Counted from the first letter of the stretch, positions 1-9,545 are shown. The stretch: DNA of 64,000 nt from Pseudomonas sediminis (GCF_002741105.1 NZ_NIQU01000003.1:62001-126000), one strand, 5' to 3'. A program made the numbers and translations. Notes: a model not told the origin generated them from the letters alone.

Positions 1-1
1 C

Positions 2-808
2 GAGGGTCCTGTACGTATCGACGTGCTGCCCCAGGACAGCGGTAACCTGCCCGAGGTGGAGCTGAGCTGGCTGTTACCGGAGCAGGATCTGCCCGAGGCG
101 CGTCGTCTGAGCCGTGGCTACACCCTGCATCTGGACCTGCAGCCGCAGGAGCCGAACCGACTGGTCGGCGATTTCCATCTGGTCTTGCCGCCGCGCTTCA
201 AAACCAGCCTGAGTGGCCGGGTCGAGCTGTATCGTGATCGCCTGCGCTATGTCGATGGCCACGTCGATGCGCGCTTCGACTCGCGCGACACTGTCGCCTA
301 TCTCCTCCAGGATTACCTGCAGCGGCGTTTCGCCACGCGCGATGTGCGTGAGCTGAAACTGCCGGTATTCACCTTCGAGGGCGATACCCTGGAGTTGCAG
401 GTCGATGCGCAGGTCGACGGGCGTGACGAGCGCTTGCCCATTCGTTTGCACAAGCGTTCCGAGCAGGGCTGGATGGTGGATGGCGATCGCTTCCCGGCAT
501 TGCCCACCGTAGCGGCCAAACAACCGGCGCAACAAGTCGAAGCAACGGCCGTCGAGGAGCGCCTAAGCCGTCCGGTCGACCGTCGTCAGCGTTTCAGCCT
601 GGCGCGTTTGCAACGCAACCCGGAGCAGTACCGCAACCTCAGCATGCGCTTGAGTCGCGCCAATGGCGGCACGGTGGAGGGGCGTTTCGTCGGTATCGAT
701 AACGACGGCAACATTCTTCTGAGCCAGCAGATGGGTACTGGCGGCGGCCAGGCCAGCTTCAGCTTCAAAGCGGAAGAAATCGGTCGTTTGGAACTGCTTG
801 AGCCGTAG
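2..808 (+). CDS. Conserved hypothetical protein, C-terminal part (5' truncated by window edge)
   Basis: The reading frame is open from the first bases of the window to a TAG at 806-808, so the start lies upstream. About 268 residues are visible. I do not recognise the family. The middle part is rich in alternating charged and hydrophobic stretches typical of beta structure. The last 65 residues (ending near GRFVGIDNDGNILLS and IGRLELLEP) resemble a small Sm-like beta barrel, which is an inference from pattern only. It lies directly upstream of htpG and is probably the equivalent of the uncharacterised gene next to htpG in P. aeruginosa (from memory). Function unknown. Confidence 0.75.
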   Translation, partial: EGPVRIDVLPQDSGNLPEVELSWLLPEQDLPEARRLSRGYTLHLDLQPQEPNRLVGDFHLVLPPRFKTSLSGRVELYRDRLRYVDGHVDARFDSRDTVAYLLQDYLQRRFATRDVRELKLPVFTFEGDTLELQVDAQVDGRDERLPIRLHKRSEQGWMVDGDRFPALPTVAAKQPAQQVEATAVEERLSRPVDRRQRFSLARLQRNPEQYRNLSMRLSRANGGTVEGRFVGIDNDGNILLSQQMGTGGGQASFSFKAEEIGRLELLEP

Positions 809-828
809 CAGCGGGTTTTTGCTAAGCC

Positions 829-856
829 CTTGAAATTTATCTTGCTGGCCCCATTT
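829..856 (+). promoter_or_regulatory. Sigma-32 (RpoH) heat-shock promoter of htpG
   Basis: CTTGAAA at 829-835 and CCCCATTT at 849-856, separated by 13 bases, match the known RpoH consensus (CTTGAAA, 11-16 bases, CCCCATNT) at every defined position. It lies 53 bases before the htpG start codon, as expected for heat-shock induction of this chaperone. Confidence 0.9.
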
Positions 857-909
857 GTAGGTCATCGCCGCAGTAGCGGTTCCTGTCCTACAGATGGAGT
901 TAGAAGACC

Positions 910-2808
910 ATGAGTGTGGAAACTCAAAAAGAAACCCTGGGCTTCCAGACCGAGGTGAAGCAACTGCTTCACCTGATGATCCATTCCCTGTACTCGAACA
1001 AGGAAATCTTCCTGCGCGAGTTGATCTCCAACGCCTCAGACGCTGCTGACAAACTGCGTTTCGAAGCATTGGCCAAGCCGGAGCTGCTCGAAGGCGGCGC
1101 TGATCTGAAGATCCGCCTGTCCTTCGACAAGGATGCCAAGACCGTCACCCTCGAGGACAACGGCATCGGCATGAGTCGCGAGGAAGTCATCGCGCACCTG
1201 GGCACCATCGCCAAATCCGGCACCTCCGACTTCCTGAAGAACCTATCCGGCGACCAGAGGAAGGATTCGCACCTGATCGGTCAGTTTGGTGTGGGCTTCT
1301 ATTCGGCGTTCATCGTCGCCGATCAGGTCGAGGTGTTCAGTCGCCGTGCCGGTAGCCCAGCCAGCGAAGGCGTGCATTGGTCATCCAAAGGCGAGGGCGA
1401 GTTCGAAGTCGCCAACGTCGAGAAAGCCGAGCGTGGTACCCGCATCGTTCTGCATCTGAAGAGCGGCGAAGAAGAGTTCGCCGACGGCTGGCGCCTGCGC
1501 AATATCGTCAAGAAGTACTCCGACCATATCGCGCTGCCCATCGAGTTGCCGAAGGAGCATCACGGTGAAGACAAGCCAGCCGAAATCGAGTGGGAAACCG
1601 TCAACCGCGCCAGCGCCCTGTGGACCCGTCCGCGTACCGAGGTCAAGGACGAGGAATACCAGGAGTTCTACAAGCACGTCGGCCATGACTTCGAGAACCC
1701 GCTGAGCTGGAGCCACAACAAGGTCGAAGGCAAGCTGGAGTACACCTCGCTGCTCTACGTGCCTAGCCGTGCGCCGTTTGACCTGTACCAGCGCGAGGCG
1801 CCCAAGGGTCTCAAGCTCTACGTGCAGCGCGTATTCATCATGGACCAGGCCGATCAGTTCCTACCGTTGTACCTGCGCTTCATCAAGGGTGTGGTCGACT
1901 CCAACGATCTGTCGCTGAACGTTTCCCGTGAAATCCTGCAGTCCGGCCCGGTCATCGATTCGATGAAATCGGCGCTGACCAAGCGCGTTCTGGACATGCT
2001 GGAGAAGCTGGCCAAGGATAAACCGGACGACTACAAGACCTTCTGGAAGGCCTTCGGTCAGGTACTTAAGGAAGGCCCGGCGGAAGACTTCGCCAACAAG
2101 GAGAAGATCGCCGGCCTGCTGCGTTTCGCCTCCACCGCTGGTGAAGGTGACGAGCAGTCGGTTTCGCTGGCTGACTACCTGGGCCGCGTCAAGGAAGGTC
2201 AGGACAAGATCTACTTCCTCACTGGCGAAAGCTACGCACAGATCAAGAACAGCCCGCACCTGGAGGTCTTCCGCAAGAAAGGCATCGAAGTGCTGTTGCT
2301 CACCGACCGTATCGATGAGTGGCTGATGAGCTACCTGACCGAGTTCGATGGCAAGCAGTTCGTCGACGTGGCCCGTGGCGACCTGGATCTGGGCGAACTG
2401 GACTCGGAAGAGGACAAGAAAGCCCAGGAAGAAGTCGCCAAGGCCAAGGAGGGGCTGATCGAGCGCCTCAAGGGGGCGCTGGGTGAGCAGGTCGCCGAGG
2501 TACGCGTATCTCACCGCCTGACCGACTCGCCAGCTATTCTTGCCATCGGCGAGCAGGATCTCGGCCTGCAGATGCGCCAGATCCTCGAGGCCAGCGGGCA
2601 GAAAGTGCCGGACGCCAAACCGATCTTCGAGTTCAACCCTGTGCACCCGCTGATCGAGCGCCTGGATGCCGAGCCGGACGAGGATCGCTTCACCGATCTG
2701 TCGCACATCCTCTTCGACCAGGCCGCATTGGCCGCTGGCGACAGCCTGAAAGACCCTGCCGCTTACGTGCAGCGTCTGAACAAGTTGCTGGTGGAGCTTT
2801 CTGCCTGA
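910..2808 (+). CDS. htpG: Molecular chaperone HtpG (bacterial Hsp90)
   Basis: ATP-dependent cytosolic Hsp90 chaperone that remodels client proteins, working with DnaK. The 632-residue product has the full family length. The N-terminal GHKL ATPase is clear: the [17 protein letters not shown] helix with the catalytic Glu, the DNGIGM nucleotide loop, the GTIAKSG segment and the [11 protein letters not shown] lid motif. Middle and C-terminal dimerisation domains follow, without the eukaryotic MEEVD tail. It is transcribed alone from a sigma-32 promoter and ends in a strong hairpin terminator. The start ATG is fixed by the conserved opening [18 protein letters not shown]. Confidence 0.98.
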   Translation: MSVETQKETLGFQTEVKQLLHLMIHSLYSNKEIFLRELISNASDAADKLRFEALAKPELLEGGADLKIRLSFDKDAKTVTLEDNGIGMSREEVIAHLGTIAKSGTSDFLKNLSGDQRKDSHLIGQFGVGFYSAFIVADQVEVFSRRAGSPASEGVHWSSKGEGEFEVANVEKAERGTRIVLHLKSGEEEFADGWRLRNIVKKYSDHIALPIELPKEHHGEDKPAEIEWETVNRASALWTRPRTEVKDEEYQEFYKHVGHDFENPLSWSHNKVEGKLEYTSLLYVPSRAPFDLYQREAPKGLKLYVQRVFIMDQADQFLPLYLRFIKGVVDSNDLSLNVSREILQSGPVIDSMKSALTKRVLDMLEKLAKDKPDDYKTFWKAFGQVLKEGPAEDFANKEKIAGLLRFASTAGEGDEQSVSLADYLGRVKEGQDKIYFLTGESYAQIKNSPHLEVFRKKGIEVLLLTDRIDEWLMSYLTEFDGKQFVDVARGDLDLGELDSEEDKKAQEEVAKAKEGLIERLKGALGEQVAEVRVSHRLTDSPAILAIGEQDLGLQMRQILEASGQKVPDAKPIFEFNPVHPLIERLDAEPDEDRFTDLSHILFDQAALAAGDSLKDPAAYVQRLNKLLVELSA

Positions 2809-2827
2809 CAGGTCAGGTACTAGACTA

Positions 2828-2849
2828 AGCCCGCTTCGGCGGGCTTTTC
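2828..2849 (+). terminator. Rho-independent terminator after htpG
   Basis: Seven-base stem (AGCCCGC / GCGGGCT) with a TTCG tetraloop, followed by a run of T. It lies 20 bases after the htpG stop codon. Confidence 0.9.
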
Positions 2850-2856
2850 TATGGGC

Positions 2857-2872
2857 GCTATAGCTCAGCTGG
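2857..2872 (+). other. tRNA-Ala-like 5' fragment
   Basis: GCTATAGCTCAGCTGG is identical, as far as I remember, to the acceptor/D-arm start of bacterial tRNA-Ala(GGC), but the sequence after it (GATTTGACAAGCG) does not continue as a tRNA. No anticodon arm, T-arm or CCA end follows. It may be chance or the scar of a recombination event at a tRNA end. It sits exactly at the junction between the htpG terminator and the hybrid kinase gene. Confidence 0.35.
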
Positions 2873-2944
2873 ATTTGACAAGCGCAGTCCCGTCGTTTCA
2901 GATGGTGGCAATTAGCTGGCTTTCTGCCGGCGCCCTGGGGTTGT

Positions 2945-5900
2945 ATGTCGATTCTCGAGTTGTTCTTCATCATGGGTGCGGACCCAAGTGTCCTCGTGCT
3001 GAGTCGCTACGACCCCGAGCTGGTGCTGTTGTCGCTGGCCATTGCCGTATTCGCCGCTGGCATGGCCTTGCAACTGGCTGGCGAAGCCCGCAATAGCACG
3101 CACCCCGTCGCCCGACAAATCACGATCTTTACTGGTTCGCTCGCGCTCGGCGGTGGCATCTGGGCCATGCATTTTCTCGGCATGCTCGCCTTCGAGCTGT
3201 GTGCGGCGGTGCGTTTCGATCTGGGGATCACGCTGTTATCGATGCTGCCGAGCCTGGCTGCCTCCTGGGTCGCTCTGAGTCTGTTGGCGCGGCGTGACCT
3301 GAGCCTGCTGCAACTCTGTGTCGGTGGTGTGCTCGTTGGTGCCGGTATTGGCGCCATGCACTACAGCGGTATGGCGGCGATGCAGATGGCGCCGCTGCTA
3401 CGTTATGACCCCTGGATGTTTGCCCTGTCCATCGTCGTCGCCGTTGCCCTTGCCATTCTGGCGTTGTGGGTGCGCTTCGGTCTGCAGGGGCGTTTGCCGG
3501 CGCTCTGGGCGCTGTTGCTCAGCGCTCTGGTCATGGGGCTGGCCATCAGTGGCATGCATTACACGGGAATGGCGGCGGCGCGCTTCGTCGGCACGCCCGA
3601 GTCGGATGCACCTATGGGGATAGTCGACAGCGGCTATATCGCCATTGCCATCACGTTACTGACCGTTGCTCTGACCGTCTTCGTGGTAGCGGTCAACACA
3701 CTGCTGCACTACCGACGTATGAGTCGGCAGCTCAAGGTCAGCGAACAGCACCTGCGCTCGATCTTCGATACTGCCCTGGATGCCATCATCACCGTCGACC
3801 ATAGCGGCATAGTGCGTTCGGCCAACCGCGCGGTCTCGCAGCTGTTCGGTTGGGATCCACAGGCGTTGGTGGGGATGCATATGCGCTCGCTGGTGCCTGC
3901 TCGCTATGTCGGTGAGATGGAGACGCTACTGGCCGACTACCTCAGAACCGGCCGCCTGACGCTGCCGACAGGGGAACAGGAGCTGGTGTGCCTGACCCGC
4001 GGTGGCGAAGAAAAACCCATACGCATCAGCATTGGCATCACTCACGCGGATAGCCGTCCGCTGTTCGTGGTGTTCGTTGCCGACATCAGCGAGCGACAGC
4101 GTATGGAAAAAGCTTTGCGCAGCAGTGAGCAGCAGTATCGTTCGCTGATCAGCAACATTCCTGGCGTATCGTTTCGCTGCCTGCTCGATCGTGACTGGAC
4201 CATGCTGTTCATCAGCGATGCCGTGCAGACCCTGACCGGCTGGAGTGCTGACGATTTCATCAGCCAGCGATGCTCGATCGCCGATCTTTACCACCCGGAT
4301 GACTACCAGCCCACTGCCGATCAGGTGATTGCAGCCATCGAGCAGGGACGTAATTACACGGTCGAGTATCGTCTGTTCGACCGTGACGGCAAGGAGCACT
4401 GGATCTGGGAAAGTGGCAGTGCGGTTTGCGATGAGCAAGGTGTGCCGCGCTGGATCGATGGCGTGCTGCTCGATCAGACCGAAAACAAACGACGCAACGC
4501 CGAGTATGAAGGCAAGGTGACGGCGATCAGCAGGGCCATGGCGCTGATCGAATTCGATCTTGAGGGTAACCTCCTGGAGGTCAACGATAATGCCCTGGCA
4601 CTGTTCGGTTATGAGCGCGAGGAAGTAGTCGGTCGCCATCACCGCATGTTCTGCTACCCAGAGCAGATTGCGAGTGAGAGCTACCATCAGGGCTGGGCTG
4701 ACCTGCGAGCCGGCCACTTCCGAACTGGTGAGTATCGTCGCAAAGGCAAGGATGGGCGTGAGGTCTGGATTCAGGCCAGCTACAACCCGATCTTCAATAC
4801 CGACGGCAAGCCGTTCAAAGTGGTCAAGCTGGCCACTGATCTGACCCCGCGACGCCTGATGGAGCAGGAGTTGCGGGCTGCTCGTGATCGCGCCGAGGCC
4901 GCCGCAGCGGCACGTAGCAGCTTCCTGGCCAACATGAGTCATGAAATTCGTACGCCGATGAATGCCATCATCGGTTTTACCGACCTGCTGCTGGAAACGC
5001 CCCTTTCCAGCGAGCAGCGTCGTCACCTGAGCACCGTGCAGCATTCCTCGCGTTCGCTGCTGGGCTTGCTCAATGACATCCTCGACACGGCCAAGCTCGA
5101 CCGTGGCGCCATCGAGCTGGAACAGCTGGATTTCTCCCTGCGCGAACTGTGCGAGCAGGTACTCGCGACGCAGCGTCTGGCGGCCGAAAGCAAAGGCTTG
5201 CAACTGCATCTGGATTATCCGGCTACGACTACCGATTTTTTCTGCGGCGACCCACTGCGTTTGCAACAGATCCTGACCAACCTGCTGGGCAATGCGGTCA
5301 AGTTCACCCTGCACGGCGAGGTTCGCCTGAAAGTGACGGGGGAGCCAGGCGCGATGCGTCTGGCGGTGAAAGACACCGGCATCGGTATCGCAGCCGACCG
5401 CCTGGAGAAAATCTTCGAGCCTTTCGCTCAGGCTGATGCCTCGATGAGCCGGCGCTTTGGCGGCACCGGCCTCGGCACCACCATCTCCCGGCAGTTGGTC
5501 GAGTTGATGGGGGGACGCTTGCGGGTCGAAAGTACCGAAGGGCAAGGCAGTTGCTTCAGCATCGAATTGCCGCTGCGCGCCGGCAAGCGCTTGGCGTCGC
5601 AGCAACGCGCCGTGCTGCCTGAACTGGGGCAGTTGAATATTCTTGCGGCCGATGACGTGCCGCAGAACCTCGAATTGTTGCAACTGACCCTGGAGCATTT
5701 CGGCCATCGCGTACACTGCGTCGCCGATGGTGAAGGCGCAATACAGGCGTTCACCCAGCAGCGTTTCGATCTGATCCTGATGGATGTGCAGATGCCGGGT
5801 GTTGATGGCCTGGAAGCGTCACGACGGATCCGCCAGCTGGAAGCCGCCGAGGCGCGAGAGCCGATTCCGATCATCGCTCTAACCGCCAGCGTACTTGATC

Positions 5901-6637
5901 AGGACCGTCAGGCTGCGTTGGACTCGGGGATGAATGGTTTCGCCTCGAAGCCTTTGGATCTCAACGCACTGCTCTGGGAAATTGCACGCCTGCTCGGGCT
6001 GACCGATGTGCCCAGCGCAGTAGTCAGTGCCACTCGTGTCGCCGACGGCGGCCTGTTCGACTGGGTGCGCGGCAGCAGCCTGTGGGGCGGGCCGCTGCGT
6101 ATGGCTCAGGCGATCAATACGTTTATTGGCGAACAACATGATCTGGCGGTGCGCCTCAGTCGACTGCTGGCGGCACGCGACTGGCAAGAGGGCGAGGCGC
6201 TTGCGCATCGCCTGCATGGCGCTGCCGCAAACCTGGCCATGAGCAGCCTTGCCAGTCTGGGGCAGTCGGTCGAGCGGGCGTTTCAGGCGCAGGACGAGCA
6301 GGGGTTGCCCGCATTGATTGCGGAGCTTGAGCAGGCCCTTCTGACGGTCAAGAACGTAGTGCCGCAGGTGCCGGATACGGCGTCTACGAGCGAAAGTTCG
6401 GCTGTTGACGCACGCTCGCTGCGTGAACAGGCAAGTCAGCTGCGACAGGCGCTGCAGCGGGGCGGTCTGGACGATGAGGCCCTTGCTGCCATGGCGCAGA
6501 CCACCGAGGGCACGGCCTACAGCGCGGCCTTGAACGACATGCGCCAGGCGCTGGATGATTTTGATTTCGATCAGGCCCTGCGGGTGCTCGATCAACTGTT
6601 GCTGCGACTGCAAGATGAGGACGCGACTGCATCATGA
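2945..6637 (+). CDS. MHYT-PAS hybrid sensor histidine kinase (HisKA-HATPase-REC-Hpt)
   Basis: Membrane-bound hybrid kinase of 1230 residues. The N-terminal seven-helix MHYT sensor shows three diagnostic repeats (WAMHFLGM, GAMHYSGM, SGMHYTGM), a fold proposed to bind copper and sense O2, CO or NO. Three PAS domains follow (about 270-645). The HisKA motif SHEIRTPMN has phospho-acceptor His666, then comes a HATPase with NLLGNAVKF and DTGIGI. A receiver domain (Asp947 in LMDVQMPG) and a C-terminal Hpt domain (His1088 in AHRLHGAAA) complete an internal phosphorelay. Its stop overlaps the ATG of the HD-GYP regulator, its likely output partner. The weak GGGG ribosome site supports this start. Confidence 0.93.
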   Translation: MSILELFFIMGADPSVLVLSRYDPELVLLSLAIAVFAAGMALQLAGEARNSTHPVARQITIFTGSLALGGGIWAMHFLGMLAFELCAAVRFDLGITLLSMLPSLAASWVALSLLARRDLSLLQLCVGGVLVGAGIGAMHYSGMAAMQMAPLLRYDPWMFALSIVVAVALAILALWVRFGLQGRLPALWALLLSALVMGLAISGMHYTGMAAARFVGTPESDAPMGIVDSGYIAIAITLLTVALTVFVVAVNTLLHYRRMSRQLKVSEQHLRSIFDTALDAIITVDHSGIVRSANRAVSQLFGWDPQALVGMHMRSLVPARYVGEMETLLADYLRTGRLTLPTGEQELVCLTRGGEEKPIRISIGITHADSRPLFVVFVADISERQRMEKALRSSEQQYRSLISNIPGVSFRCLLDRDWTMLFISDAVQTLTGWSADDFISQRCSIADLYHPDDYQPTADQVIAAIEQGRNYTVEYRLFDRDGKEHWIWESGSAVCDEQGVPRWIDGVLLDQTENKRRNAEYEGKVTAISRAMALIEFDLEGNLLEVNDNALALFGYEREEVVGRHHRMFCYPEQIASESYHQGWADLRAGHFRTGEYRRKGKDGREVWIQASYNPIFNTDGKPFKVVKLATDLTPRRLMEQELRAARDRAEAAAAARSSFLANMSHEIRTPMNAIIGFTDLLLETPLSSEQRRHLSTVQHSSRSLLGLLNDILDTAKLDRGAIELEQLDFSLRELCEQVLATQRLAAESKGLQLHLDYPATTTDFFCGDPLRLQQILTNLLGNAVKFTLHGEVRLKVTGEPGAMRLAVKDTGIGIAADRLEKIFEPFAQADASMSRRFGGTGLGTTISRQLVELMGGRLRVESTEGQGSCFSIELPLRAGKRLASQQRAVLPELGQLNILAADDVPQNLELLQLTLEHFGHRVHCVADGEGAIQAFTQQRFDLILMDVQMPGVDGLEASRRIRQLEAAEAREPIPIIALTASVLDQDRQAALDSGMNGFASKPLDLNALLWEIARLLGLTDVPSAVVSATRVADGGLFDWVRGSSLWGGPLRMAQAINTFIGEQHDLAVRLSRLLAARDWQEGEALAHRLHGAAANLAMSSLASLGQSVERAFQAQDEQGLPALIAELEQALLTVKNVVPQVPDTASTSESSAVDARSLREQASQLRQALQRGGLDDEALAAMAQTTEGTAYSAALNDMRQALDDFDFDQALRVLDQLLLRLQDEDATAS

Positions 6638-7638
6638 CTCTGGCTGCCGATACTCGCCCGCTATTGCTGTTGGTCGACGACGAACCCACTAACCTGCAGG
6701 TGCTGCGCCATATCCTGCAGGACGACTATCGCCTGCTGTTCGCCAAGGAAGGGCCGCGCGCCCTGGAAATGGCCGAGCGTGAGCGGCCCGACCTGATTCT
6801 GCTCGACGTGATGATGCCGGGCATGACTGGCTATGAGGTGTGCGAACAGCTCAAGGCCAATCCGTTACTGAATACGATTCCGGTGATCTTCGTTACCGCC
6901 CTTGGCGATGTCGACGATGAAGCGCGTGGCTTCGAGGTCGGCGCGGTGGATTACATCACCAAGCCGGTGAGCCCGCCGATCGTGCGTGCGCGTGTGCGTA
7001 CCCACCTGTCACTGGTGCGGGTCGACGAGCTGAAACAGACTCGCTTGCAGATCGTCCAGCGCCTGGGCATGGCGGCTGAATACAAGGACAACGAGACCGG
7101 CCTGCACGTTATCCGCATGAGCCATTTCTCCAAGGTGCTGGCGTTGGCCGCCGGCTTCAGCGAGAGCGCTGCCGAGGAGTTGCTCAATGCGGCACCCATG
7201 CATGATGTCGGCAAGATTGGCATACCCGATGCCGTGCTACGCAAGCCGGGCAAGCTCGACGAGCAGGAGTGGCAGGTGATGCGCCAGCACGTGGAGATCG
7301 GAGCAAAAATCATCGGCGAGCACAGCTCCGGGTTGCTGCGCACAGCGCAACGGATCGCGCTGTCGCACCATGAGAAGTGGGATGGCAGCGGCTACCCCAA
7401 TGGCCTGAGTGGCGAAGACATTCCTCTCGAGGGCCGCATTGTTGCCATCGCCGATGTGTTCGATGCGCTGACCAGCGTGCGCCCTTACAAGCAGGCATGG
7501 ACTGTGGAGGCTGCGGTCGACTTCCTGCGTGAGCAGAGCGGTCGTCATTTCGATCCGCGCCTGGTCGAGCTGTTCATCGCCTGCCTGCCCGAGATTCTGC
7601 AGATCAAGGAGCTCTGGGCCGAGCAGCCCGTCGCTTGA
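6634..7638 (+). CDS. Response regulator with HD-GYP c-di-GMP phosphodiesterase output (RpfG-like)
   Basis: 334 residues: an N-terminal receiver domain (Asp58 in LILLDVMMPG) followed by an HD-GYP domain. The metal-binding pair is His190-Asp191 in MHDVGKIGIPD, the HHEKWDGSGYP motif carries GYP at 253-255, and the IADVFDAL helix is conserved. All the residues I know for c-di-GMP hydrolysis are present, so it should be active. The ATG overlaps the stop of the hybrid kinase by four bases (ATGA), so translation is coupled and the kinase's Hpt domain is the probable phosphodonor. The expected output is lower c-di-GMP in response to the MHYT/PAS signal. Confidence 0.92.
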   Translation: MTLAADTRPLLLLVDDEPTNLQVLRHILQDDYRLLFAKEGPRALEMAERERPDLILLDVMMPGMTGYEVCEQLKANPLLNTIPVIFVTALGDVDDEARGFEVGAVDYITKPVSPPIVRARVRTHLSLVRVDELKQTRLQIVQRLGMAAEYKDNETGLHVIRMSHFSKVLALAAGFSESAAEELLNAAPMHDVGKIGIPDAVLRKPGKLDEQEWQVMRQHVEIGAKIIGEHSSGLLRTAQRIALSHHEKWDGSGYPNGLSGEDIPLEGRIVAIADVFDALTSVRPYKQAWTVEAAVDFLREQSGRHFDPRLVELFIACLPEILQIKELWAEQPVA

Positions 7639-7733
7639 AACCTCCTGTCTAAAACCCGCCTCATATCGACTTGGTCATTGTCCACAGTGAGGCTATTGTT
7701 AGGGGCCTACCATTGCCAAGGGCAGGCCTCACC

Positions 7734-8522
7734 ATGCAGAAGAAGACACTGGTTCCCCTGTTGTGCGCGGCATTCGCCGGTCTTGCCGATGCGGCCGTCG
7801 TGACCAAGCCGATTTCCTATGAGATCGAGGGCGAGGCTTTCGAGGGAGTGCTGGTTTATGACGACTCGGTGACAACCCCGCGCCCCGGTTTGTTAGCCGT
7901 TCCCAACTGGATGGGCGTCAACCAGGACACCGTGGCCAAGGCGGCGCGCGCAGCGGGCGACAAATACGTGGTGTTCGTTGCCGACATGTACGGTAAGGCC
8001 ATTCGTCCCAGCAATGCTGAGGAGGCAGGCGCCGCGGCCGGCAAGGTACGCGCCGACCGTCCGCTGATGCGCAAGCGCGCCCAGGCAGCGGTCGATGTGC
8101 TCAAGGCGCAGAGCGGCGAGGTGGCGCTGGATCTCGACAGGCTCGGCGCCATCGGCTTCTGCTTCGGTGGTGGCACGGTATTGGAGCTGGCCCGTTCGGG
8201 CGCGCCGCTGAAGGGATTCGTTTCCTTCCACGGCAACCTGGATACGCCCAATCCGGCCGATGCCAAGAACATCAAGGCGCCGGTACTGGTGCTGCATGGT
8301 GCGGACGACCCAGCCGTGCCGCAGGAGCAGGTCGACGGTTTCGTCTCGGAAATGAAGGCTGCCAAGGTGGATTGGCAGTTGGTGAGCTACGGCGGCGCCG
8401 TGCACTCGTTCACCAATCCCAAGGCCAACGTGCCGGGTCGCAACGAATACCACCCGGTGGTGGCTGCTCGAGCATTCAAGGCGATGAACGATCTGTTCGA
8501 TGAGGTGTTCGCCGAGCAGTGA
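7734..8522 (+). CDS. Exported dienelactone hydrolase family protein
   Basis: Alpha/beta hydrolase of 262 residues from the ATG at 7734, chosen over an upstream in-frame GTG because it starts a clean signal peptide (MQKKTLVPLLCAAFAGLADA). The catalytic triad of the dienelactone hydrolase family is visible: Cys143 in GFCFGGG, Asp191 in LHGADDP and His224 in AVHSFT. The natural substrate is unknown; periplasmic location makes a role in aromatic lactone degradation doubtful. A gene of this type follows htpG in P. aeruginosa (from memory), so the kinase pair upstream may be an insertion. It ends at a shared bidirectional terminator. Confidence 0.87.
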   Translation: MQKKTLVPLLCAAFAGLADAAVVTKPISYEIEGEAFEGVLVYDDSVTTPRPGLLAVPNWMGVNQDTVAKAARAAGDKYVVFVADMYGKAIRPSNAEEAGAAAGKVRADRPLMRKRAQAAVDVLKAQSGEVALDLDRLGAIGFCFGGGTVLELARSGAPLKGFVSFHGNLDTPNPADAKNIKAPVLVLHGADDPAVPQEQVDGFVSEMKAAKVDWQLVSYGGAVHSFTNPKANVPGRNEYHPVVAARAFKAMNDLFDEVFAEQ

Positions 8523-8550
8523 CCGCGGCTTTGCCGCGCGTTGAACGAAA

Positions 8551-8579
8551 GGCTGCGCCCAATGGGCGCAGCCTTTTTT
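8551..8579. terminator. Bidirectional terminator
   Basis: Perfect ten-base stem (GGCTGCGCCC / GGGCGCAGCC) with a three-base loop and T6 on the plus strand. On the minus strand it is followed by TTTCG. It serves the convergent hydrolase and DUF4394 genes. Confidence 0.88.
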
Positions 8580-8583
8580 CGTC

Positions 8584-9363
8584 TTACTTCGCTGGCAGCA
8601 CGGCGATGTCGATGATGCCGTCCGGCAGATCCGCGACGTCGCCCAGGGTGGTGGGCTTGCCGCTGTCCAGATCCAGCTTGTGCAGAGTCTTGCCGGTCAG
8701 CACGTAGGCCGTGTTGCCACCCTTGCCGTCGCTGGCGATATCCATCGCGGCCGCTTTGAGGCCATCGGCGACCTTGCCGACTTCCTGCTGTACGCCATCG
8801 TTCGGCGGGTTCTGCAGCATCAGGCTGCCGCTGGCCAGGTCGATGTTGTACAGCGCGGTGCTCTGGGTGCCGGCATAGGCATTGGTGTAGGCACCGGCGA
8901 CCACCTTGGGTTGCTTGCCAGCGTAAGGGCCATCGGCGGCGTAGGCGACCTTGCCGTCTACGGCGACTTCACCGGTATCGACGTTTACCCGCAGGCTGGT
9001 GCCGTCCGGGCCGAGCAGGCGCAGGCGGTCGGCCACCGGGTTGAAGTCGACCACGGCCTGGCCGCTGCCAGCCAATGCGGTTTGCAGCTTGCTGCCTGCG
9101 GTCGCCTTACCGCTGGCGGCGTCCAGGGTGTAGAGCTGATCGGTGCCGCTGAGGACGTAGAGCTGGCCGCTGGCCGGACGGACGTCCAGGCCGCGCAGGT
9201 CGCTGGCGCCGCTGACAGCCATGCTGGCGGTGACCTTGAGGCTGGCGACATCGACCTTGAACAGCTTGCCGTCGGCGCCCAGTGCGAGCAGTTCGGTGGC
9301 GCTGGCGGCACCTGCGCTCAGGGTCAGCAGGCCGGCGGTGCAAAGGGTAGTGATGCGTTTCAT
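8584..9363 (-). CDS. DUF4394 domain protein, exported, beta-propeller-like
   Basis: 259 residues with an N-terminal signal peptide (cleavage near SAGAASA). The body consists of repeated blocks of the kind LLALGADGKLFKVDVAS, LRGLDVRPASGQLYVLSG and FNPVADRLRLLGPDG, which I recognise as the DUF4394 family, probably a beta-propeller in the periplasm or outside the cell. No enzymatic residues are known. It lies beside the anti-sigma and ECF sigma genes and has the same promoter motif as the sigma operon (9446-9471), so it is probably a target of that sigma factor. GAGGA precedes the ATG. Confidence 0.85.
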   Translation of the reverse strand: MKRITTLCTAGLLTLSAGAASATELLALGADGKLFKVDVASLKVTASMAVSGASDLRGLDVRPASGQLYVLSGTDQLYTLDAASGKATAGSKLQTALAGSGQAVVDFNPVADRLRLLGPDGTSLRVNVDTGEVAVDGKVAYAADGPYAGKQPKVVAGAYTNAYAGTQSTALYNIDLASGSLMLQNPPNDGVQQEVGKVADGLKAAAMDIASDGKGGNTAYVLTGKTLHKLDLDSGKPTTLGDVADLPDGIIDIAVLPAK

Positions 9364-9445
9364 GGTTGTTCCTCATAAAGGTTTCAGCATCGAGACGAAG
9401 CCAGCTGGCCGGCTTCGCAGGTGCCTCGACGAAACACCTGTGAGC

Positions 9446-9471
9446 TATACCCGCGAGGAACGGGGTTGGAT
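9446..9471 (-). promoter_or_regulatory. Putative ECF-type promoter of the DUF4394 gene
   Basis: Read on the minus strand: ATCCA (9467-9471), 14 bases, GGGTATA (9446-9452). The same two boxes with the same 14-base gap occur in front of the ECF sigma gene (10841-10866). The -10-like box lies about 83 bases from the start codon. The role is inferred from the shared motif. Confidence 0.6.
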
Positions 9472-9545
9472 GTCGGCGGATGAAAATATTTTTTCGCAGG
9501 GTACCCGGGGGAGGAAAGCTGCCGGCCAGGCGGCCGGCAACCTGC

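Noticed and set aside
2850..2945. Complete tRNA-Ala gene
   Set aside because: Only the first 16 bases resemble a tRNA; anticodon arm, T-arm and 3' end are missing.
1861..2973. 370-codon open frame antisense to htpG
   Set aside because: It mirrors the codon pattern of htpG in a GC-rich genome, has no recognisable domain and covers the htpG terminator.
3926..5716. 596-codon open frame antisense to the MHYT kinase
   Set aside because: Shadow of a well-defined multidomain protein; low-complexity Gln/Ala/Arg composition and no motif.
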